A DNA stretch of 64,000 bases, taken from positions 2,178,796 to 2,242,795 of the forward strand of contig NZ_FSRQ01000001.1 of assembly GCF_900143185.1 (NCBI RefSeq), written 5' to 3'. This document shows, one piece after another, positions 59,581 to 64,000 of this stretch (position 1 is the stretch's first letter; every line of letters starts with the position of its first letter). Made by a program: the position numbers and the translations under genes. The notes beneath the pieces are model-generated. The model searched no databases, was not told the DNA's origin, and worked only from the letters and a program-made list of their open reading frames with translations. The stretch is from Chryseobacterium scophthalmum. GTDB taxonomy: Bacteria > Bacteroidota > Bacteroidia > Flavobacteriales > Weeksellaceae.

Positions 59581-60459
59581 TTAGTTAATGTTTTTTTGTT
59601 TTCTAGTTTTTATCAGCGCATTTACAACAATTGCCAAAATCATAACCAAAGATGCAACATAAAATACCGGGCTCATGTGTTCTGATTCTCCAAAGATAAA
59701 AAAAGCTAGTATAATTCCGTAAACTGGTTCTAAATTAACTGTTAAAATTAAAGTAAATGGCGAAATGTATTTCATCAGCTTCACAGATTCAAACATAGGA
59801 TACGCTGTAAATACACTTGCCAACAAGCCTATTAACGCAAGATCTCTATAATTTATTTCATCCATGTGCATGATTTGCCCTGTTGCAAGATAAAATATCA
59901 TTAAAATAAACCATCCTGAAAAGATTTCATAGAAAATAATATTTCCAGAACTGGTTTTTCCGAAAAGTTTTCCATTAAAAACTGAGAATACGGTTCCGAA
60001 AATGGCACACAAAACTCCGTAAAAAATTCCTTCTTTATACTGAAACTCTGTTTTAAAAATAAGTAAAATACAGGCAACAATAACCGCTCCCATTACCACT
60101 TCCGAAACATCAACTTTCCGTTTAAAAACAATAGGCTCCAAAACCGAAGCAAACAAAGTAGATAACGAGAGACAACTTAAAGCAATAGAAACATTGGAAA
60201 CTTTAATCGAATAAAAAAAGCAGTACCAATGCAGCGCCATAAAAAAACCAACTCCCGATAACTGTAAGAATAGTTTTTTTGAAACTTTAATGCTCTCTTT
60301 TTTGTAAATTCTTATAAATGCATAAAGAAATATGGCTGCAAAAAGCATTCTGTAAAATACAAGAATCTGGGCATTTGCGGTAATCAGTTTACCTAAAATT
60401 GCTGTGAATCCCCATAAAAAGACAATTAAATGTAATCTGAAAAGTGCTAATTTCTGCAT
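59581..60459 (-). CDS. EamA/DMT family transporter
   Basis: 292-residue transporter with ten predicted transmembrane helices in two EamA repeats, beginning LHLIVFLWGFTAILGKLI and with LYAFIRIY, ALHWYCFFYSIKVSNVSIAL in repeat 1 and GLLASVFTAYPMFESVKLM in repeat 2. The drug/metabolite superfamily exports amino acids, sugars or other metabolites; the substrate cannot be predicted. Upstream of PorV-like gene by 13 bases on the same strand. Start ATG 60459. Confidence 0.9.
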   Translation of the reverse strand: MQKLALFRLHLIVFLWGFTAILGKLITANAQILVFYRMLFAAIFLYAFIRIYKKESIKVSKKLFLQLSGVGFFMALHWYCFFYSIKVSNVSIALSCLSLSTLFASVLEPIVFKRKVDVSEVVMGAVIVACILLIFKTEFQYKEGIFYGVLCAIFGTVFSVFNGKLFGKTSSGNIIFYEIFSGWFILMIFYLATGQIMHMDEINYRDLALIGLLASVFTAYPMFESVKLMKYISPFTLILTVNLEPVYGIILAFFIFGESEHMSPVFYVASLVMILAIVVNALIKTRKQKNIN

Positions 60460-60655
60460 ATTGATCCTCTAAATTTTAAACAGACAAATTTACAAATAGC
60501 TTTTCATTAAATTTAAAAAAATATAAGATTAGTATCATTATTTCTAATGATAATATCAACTTTCTTGTTCAGGATAAAATTTTATTTAATTTATCAGATA
60601 AATACTAAAATTTAGATATCAAAGAAATAACAGAATGAGTATAAAAATCCAAAAA

Positions 60656-60682
60656 CCCTGAAAATCTATAGAACTTTCAGGG
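60656..60682 (-). terminator. Isolated terminator-like hairpin
   Basis: CCCTGAAA pairs with TTTCAGGG; on the minus strand it is followed by TTTTTGGATTTTT. It lies in the 453-base divergent gap between the EamA gene and the carboxylase gene, with no gene feeding into it. Confidence 0.4.
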
Positions 60683-60912
60683 CCTTCAAATAATAAACTA
60701 TTAAAAAAATAAACTAGGAACTTAGAGTATTTATATAGAAACTTTCATTTCTATTACTCTATTGTAAAGTTAGCAAAATATGCACCAAAAAAAACATATC
60801 ATTTGTTAAAAATATCATAATTTTCTGATAACCAAATCATTAAAATAAAATAAACATATTTTACTACTTTTTCTAAAAATAGTATCTTTAGGCAGATTAA
60901 AATATAAATTTC

Positions 60913-62541
60913 ATGGATATTGAATTTAACAAAAGAGAAGATCAAAATAAATTAAAATTATCTGAAATCAACCGTTTGCTTACAGAAATTAAAAAAGGCG
61001 GTGGCGAAAAAAGACTTCAGAAACTTCGTGACGAAGGGAAAATGACGGCAAGAGAAAGAATAGAATATCTTCTTGATAAAAATTCAGATTCCATAGAAAT
61101 TGGTGCTTTTGCGGGTTATGAAATGTATGAAGAACATGGCGGTTGCCCAAGTGGGGGTGTTGTGGTTGTAATGGGTTATGTTTCCGGAAAGCAATGTTTA
61201 GTTGTAGCAAATGATGCTTCGGTAAAAGCTGGAGCTTGGTTTCCGATTACTGGAAAGAAAAATCTAAGAGCGCAGGAAATCGCTATGGAAAACAGACTTC
61301 CAATAATTTATCTTGTAGATTCTGCAGGAGTTTATCTTCCGATGCAGGACGAAATTTTCCCTGATAAAGAAATGTTTGGAAGAATTTTTAGAAATAATGC
61401 TAAAATGAGCGCTTCAGGAATTATTCAGATTTCAGCAGTAATGGGAAGCTGTGTTGCAGGTGGAGCTTATCTTCCGATTATGAGCGACGAAGCGATGATT
61501 GTAGATAAAACCGGATCTATTTTCTTAGCTGGAAGTTATTTGGTAAAAGCTGCAATCGGTGAAAGTATTGACAACGAAACTTTAGGTGGAGCAACAACGC
61601 ATTGTGCAATTTCTGGAGTTACCGATTATAAAGCTAAAGACGATAAAGATGCTTTAGACCGCATTAAAAATATTATGAAATCTGTAGGAAGCTATGACAA
61701 GGCAGGTTTCGACAGAATAGAAAGTTTCCCTCCTAAAGAAAAAATAGATAATATTTTCGGAATTATGCCTGTTTCCAGAGCAGAGCAATACGATACTTTA
61801 GAAATTATAAAATGTATTGTTGATAATTCTGAATTTGAAGAATACAAAGCAGATTACGGTAAAAGTATTATCTGTGCAACGGCAAGAGTTGACGGTTGGT
61901 CTGTAGGAATTGTTGCCAACCAAAGAAAATTGGTGAAAAGCGGTAAAGGCGAAATGCAGTTTGGTGGAGTAATTTATTCTGATTCTGCCGACAAAGCAAC
62001 GCGATTTATTGCAAACTGTAACCAAAGAAAAATTCCTTTGATCTTTTTACAGGATGTAACAGGATTTATGGTAGGTTCAAAATCAGAACACGGCGGAATC
62101 ATTAAAGACGGTGCAAAAATGGTAAATGCAGTTTCTAATTCTGTAGTACCTAAATTTACGATCATCACCGGAAATTCTTACGGAGCAGGAAACTATGCAA
62201 TGTGTGGAAAAGCGTATGACCCGAGATTAATTGTAGCTTGGCCATGGGCAGATTTAGCGGTGATGGGAGGAGCTCAGGCTGCGAAAGTTTTGGCACAAAT
62301 TCAGGAATCTACTTTGAAAAAGCAAGGAAAAGTAATTACTGAAGAAGAGCACCAGGAAATTTTAGATACCATTACAAAAAAATATCAAAAACAAACAGAA
62401 GCGACCTATGCGGCTTCAAGATTGTGGACTGATGCGATCATCAACCCTATCGATACCAGAAAATGGATTTCTATGGGTATTGAAGCGGCGAACCATTCTC
62501 CAATTACTGAGAAATTTAATTTAGGAGTAATTCAAGTCTGA
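60913..62541 (+). CDS. Acyl-CoA carboxylase beta (carboxyltransferase) subunit
   Basis: 542-residue biotin-dependent carboxyltransferase that moves CO2 from carboxybiotin to an acyl-CoA such as propionyl- or methylcrotonyl-CoA. Crotonase-like N-half: LRDEGKMTARERIEYLLDKN, LVVANDASVKAGAWFPITG, DSAGVYLPMQDEIFPDKEM and GSCVAGGAYLPIMSDEAMIV. C-half: FLQDVTGFMVGSKSEHGGII, GNSYGAGNYAMCGKAYDPR and VMGGAQAAKVLAQIQ. Length is right for a PCC/MCC beta subunit. The alpha subunit and biotin carrier are not nearby. Confidence 0.94.
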   Translation: MDIEFNKREDQNKLKLSEINRLLTEIKKGGGEKRLQKLRDEGKMTARERIEYLLDKNSDSIEIGAFAGYEMYEEHGGCPSGGVVVVMGYVSGKQCLVVANDASVKAGAWFPITGKKNLRAQEIAMENRLPIIYLVDSAGVYLPMQDEIFPDKEMFGRIFRNNAKMSASGIIQISAVMGSCVAGGAYLPIMSDEAMIVDKTGSIFLAGSYLVKAAIGESIDNETLGGATTHCAISGVTDYKAKDDKDALDRIKNIMKSVGSYDKAGFDRIESFPPKEKIDNIFGIMPVSRAEQYDTLEIIKCIVDNSEFEEYKADYGKSIICATARVDGWSVGIVANQRKLVKSGKGEMQFGGVIYSDSADKATRFIANCNQRKIPLIFLQDVTGFMVGSKSEHGGIIKDGAKMVNAVSNSVVPKFTIITGNSYGAGNYAMCGKAYDPRLIVAWPWADLAVMGGAQAAKVLAQIQESTLKKQGKVITEEEHQEILDTITKKYQKQTEATYAASRLWTDAIINPIDTRKWISMGIEAANHSPITEKFNLGVIQV

Positions 62542-62564
62542 TTTTACTCGATTTTAAAATATTT

Positions 62565-62598
62565 GGCCTCACTTTTAGAAGTGGGGCTTTTTATATTA
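62565..62598 (+). terminator. Terminator after the carboxylase gene
   Basis: GCCTCACTT pairs with AAGTGGGGC around a TTAG loop, followed by a T run. Confidence 0.8.
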
Positions 62599-62732
62599 TG
62601 TTAAATAGTCCTAAAGAATTATAAAGTTTCAAAACACCATACTATTAAGGTAAGATTTTTGTTAACATAATATATCTAAAAACTAATAAGCACTACAACC
62701 TCTTTTTAATTACTAATCCCAAAAGGAAACCT

Positions 62733-63203
62733 ATGAAAAGATATTTTGCAGTATTTATTGCCTTATATACCGTCGTTTTATTATACATGATGTTTTATGC
62801 ATCCGGAAGAGAACCTTCTGAAATTTCTTATATTCAGCATCAGCCGTTTATTACTATTCAGCATTTTTTTAATGATAATAACATAGATAATCAGGCTTTT
62901 ATCGTCAACATATTTGGGAACATATTTCTATTCAGTCCATTCGGTTTGTTGGGATTATGCATCAAAAAATTCAACCGTTTTATCCCCGTTACTTTGTTCT
63001 TTTTAATTGCAATAAGTATCATCGAATCAACACAGTATTTTACAGGAAGAGGCGTTGCAGATATAGATGATGTATTTTTAAATACTTTGGGAATGTTAAT
63101 CGGCTTTTTTCTATTTAAATATGCAACCTGGAAAAACATTGCCAATATTCAGTTTCATTTTCAATTATTAGAAAATAAAGATTCTACTGTAACAGCTTCT
63201 TAA
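62733..63203 (+). CDS. VanZ family membrane protein
   Basis: 156-residue integral membrane protein with about four helices. Resembles VanZ-like proteins: ALYTVVLLYMMFYASGREP, NIFGNIFLFSPFGLLGLCI, FFLIAISIIESTQYFTGRGV, ADIDDVFLNTLGMLIGFFL. VanZ confers modest teicoplanin resistance in enterococci, but most homologues have unknown roles. No van genes nearby, so glycopeptide resistance is not implied. Confidence 0.92.
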   Translation: MKRYFAVFIALYTVVLLYMMFYASGREPSEISYIQHQPFITIQHFFNDNNIDNQAFIVNIFGNIFLFSPFGLLGLCIKKFNRFIPVTLFFLIAISIIESTQYFTGRGVADIDDVFLNTLGMLIGFFLFKYATWKNIANIQFHFQLLENKDSTVTAS

Positions 63204-63259
63204 ACGTAAATTTTAAGGATGTAAATATATAATTTAGATTAAAACAACAAATTTCTTAT

Positions 63260-63366
63260 GAGCTTATTCCGGCTATTCGCTTTTACTCCTCACACCTTTG
63301 CTTTTCCATCTCTAAATCCTCTTCTCTCCAACTCATATTGCGGGGTAACCGCTGCTATCCGGGCTA
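63260..63366. repeat. Dispersed repeat, family B, copy 4
   Basis: Begins GAGCTTATTCCGGCTATTCG and ends CGGGGTAACCGCTGCTATC then CGGGCTAA, like copies 1 to 3. It lies in the gene-free end of the window. Confidence 0.75.
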
Positions 63367-63644
63367 AAAAATTCAGCATACAATAAAGATTGAAGATTAA
63401 CAGAATTTTCAGTAATCATTTAATTCGAATATTCACTAAATCTTTCAAATGATAAACTAAACTGACTATTGTAAAGTATTTGATGGCTAAAGAAAATATA
63501 AATCTACAAAAAACAGAAACTGTTGTGAAATAAGATTATGAAATCATTCATAACAGATTATATACTTACTATTGTAAAGAGAGGCTTTTACAACAAGATA
63601 TTATTTTTTTTGAGTTGAACCAAAAAATATAGTGAATAATTGTA

Positions 63645-63713
63645 TCGCTCCTCCGGAGCTCTGAGAGATTGTTTATGATTCTCTGCTACAAAGGTTTCGC
63701 TCCGGAGGAGCGA
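63645..63713. repeat. GC-rich inverted repeat
   Basis: TCGCTCCTCCGGAGC (63645-63659) and GCTCCGGAGGAGCGA (63699-63713) are exact complements flanking 39 bases that include TGAGAGATTGTTTATGATTC. A free-standing palindromic unit. Confidence 0.75.
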
Positions 63714-63754
63714 ACCTTAACCTTAACCTTAACCTTAACCTTAACCTTAACCTT
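63713..63754. repeat. Tandem hexamer AACCTT, 7 copies
   Basis: Seven perfect head-to-tail AACCTT units. The first overlaps the last base of the GC-rich palindrome. Confidence 0.95.
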
Positions 63755-63761
63755 AAGCTAT

Positions 63762-63796
63762 TAGGCAATAGGCAATAGGCAATAGGCAATAGGCAA
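63762..63796. repeat. Tandem heptamer TAGGCAA, 5 copies
   Basis: Five perfect TAGGCAA units, eight bases after the AACCTT array. CTATTGC in the AT-rich sequence just downstream is a partial complement. Confidence 0.95.
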
Positions 63797-63887
63797 AATT
63801 CCTTATTATCTATTATTTATTATTCATTACCTATTGCTTATTACTGATCATTTATCATTGATCTATATTGTTGATGTATATAACAAA

Positions 63888-63928
63888 AAAAAGTCTCATA
63901 GAAACAAATCTATGAGACTTTAAAAAAA
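63888..63928 (-). terminator. Terminator of the rRNA operon
   Basis: AGTCTCATAGATTTG region pairs with CAAATCTATGAGACT-type sequence; the perfect stem GTCTCATAGA/TCTATGAGAC has T runs on the minus strand, just 3' of 5S rRNA. Confidence 0.85.
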
Positions 63929-63929
63929 A

Positions 63930-64000
63930 CTGGCGGCGACCTACTCTCCCGCTTTCGCAGTACCATCGGCGCTAGAGGGCTTAACTTCTGTGTTCGGAAT
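63930..64000 (-). rRNA. rrf: 5S ribosomal RNA, 3' part (5' part outside window)
   Basis: On the minus strand it reads ATTCCGAACACAGAAGTTAA, the conserved core of 5S rRNA, then GCGCCGATGGTACTGCGAAA, and GGGAGAGTAGGTCGCCGCCA at the 3' end. About 40 bases at the 5' side are missing. The rest of the rRNA operon should lie beyond the right edge. Confidence 0.95.

Noticed and set aside
62733..63203. Glycopeptide resistance determinant (vanZ)
   Set aside because: VanZ-like proteins are widespread and no vanHAX-type genes are present.
63713..63796. CRISPR-like or telomere-like tandem array
   Set aside because: Units are 6 and 7 bases without spacers, and no cas genes are present; it is a simple tandem repeat.

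Overview
The window looks like chromosomal DNA of a Flavobacteriales bacterium, most likely Chryseobacterium or a close Weeksellaceae relative. The DNA is AT-rich. Start codons generally lack Shine-Dalgarno sequences, and many genes are preceded by the Bacteroidota -7 box TAnnTTTG, sometimes with TTG/TTTG about 18-20 bases upstream. Secreted proteins carry type IX secretion (T9SS) C-terminal sorting domains. There is a mevalonate-pathway HMG-CoA reductase, a PorV/PorQ-type protein, and a double-glycine leader peptide of the kind common in this genus. I see no prophage, integrase, transposase, CRISPR array or plasmid function.

Layout. 1-3.7 kb: end of an RND efflux pump and its outer-membrane channel. 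4-10.5 kb: housekeeping genes (miaA, yicC, gmk, nadA, folB), a small Cys-rich GG-leader peptide, a DUF4403 protein, an RDD membrane protein and tRNA-Cys. 10.6-17.5 kb: a 59-aa membrane protein, a glycine-zipper lipoprotein, a large membrane protein, aroC, two thioredoxin-fold proteins, a YkvA protein and a eukaryote-like pyrE-pyrF fusion. 17.6-26 kb: envelope block with an M1-peptidase-like beta-barrel protein, two T9SS cargo proteins and a 1087-aa outer-membrane protein. 26-33.6 kb: two duplicated tRNA-Gln genes flanking a gene remnant, then menE-like, arfB, a deoxyhypusine-synthase-like gene, an acyltransferase, a 48-aa protein, an SDR, an alkyltransferase-like protein and a hydrolase. 33.6-42.7 kb: htpG, recA, an MpaB-like oxygenase, a T9SS metalloprotease and sucC. 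42.8-47.2 kb: ClC channel and a tightly overlapped operon of HMG-CoA reductase, a 55-aa membrane protein, a secreted protein and a DUF423 protein. 47.4-49.5 kb: a radical-SAM/DUF4130 cassette presumed to act on DNA. 49.5-57.6 kb: GNAT, two DUF2059 proteins, hutH, uvrC, an ECF sigma/anti-sigma pair and a fasciclin protein. 57.7-63.2 kb: PorV-like operon, acyl-CoA carboxylase and VanZ. 63.2-64 kb: repeats, rRNA terminator and the 3' end of 5S rRNA on the minus strand.

Most genes are routine metabolism or envelope functions in short transcription units separated by hairpin terminators. The intergenic space is rich in small dispersed hairpin-forming repeats of at least three families, several present in both orientations. 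The items most worth a second look are the radical-SAM/DUF4130 pair, the hidden small membrane proteins (especially the one joined to HMG-CoA reductase by TAATG overlaps), the ECF sigma gene whose conserved N-terminus lacks a start codon in frame, the eukaryote-like UMP synthase, the bacterial deoxyhypusine-synthase homologue with the active-site lysine kept, and a set of genes whose promoter position implies leaderless mRNAs.
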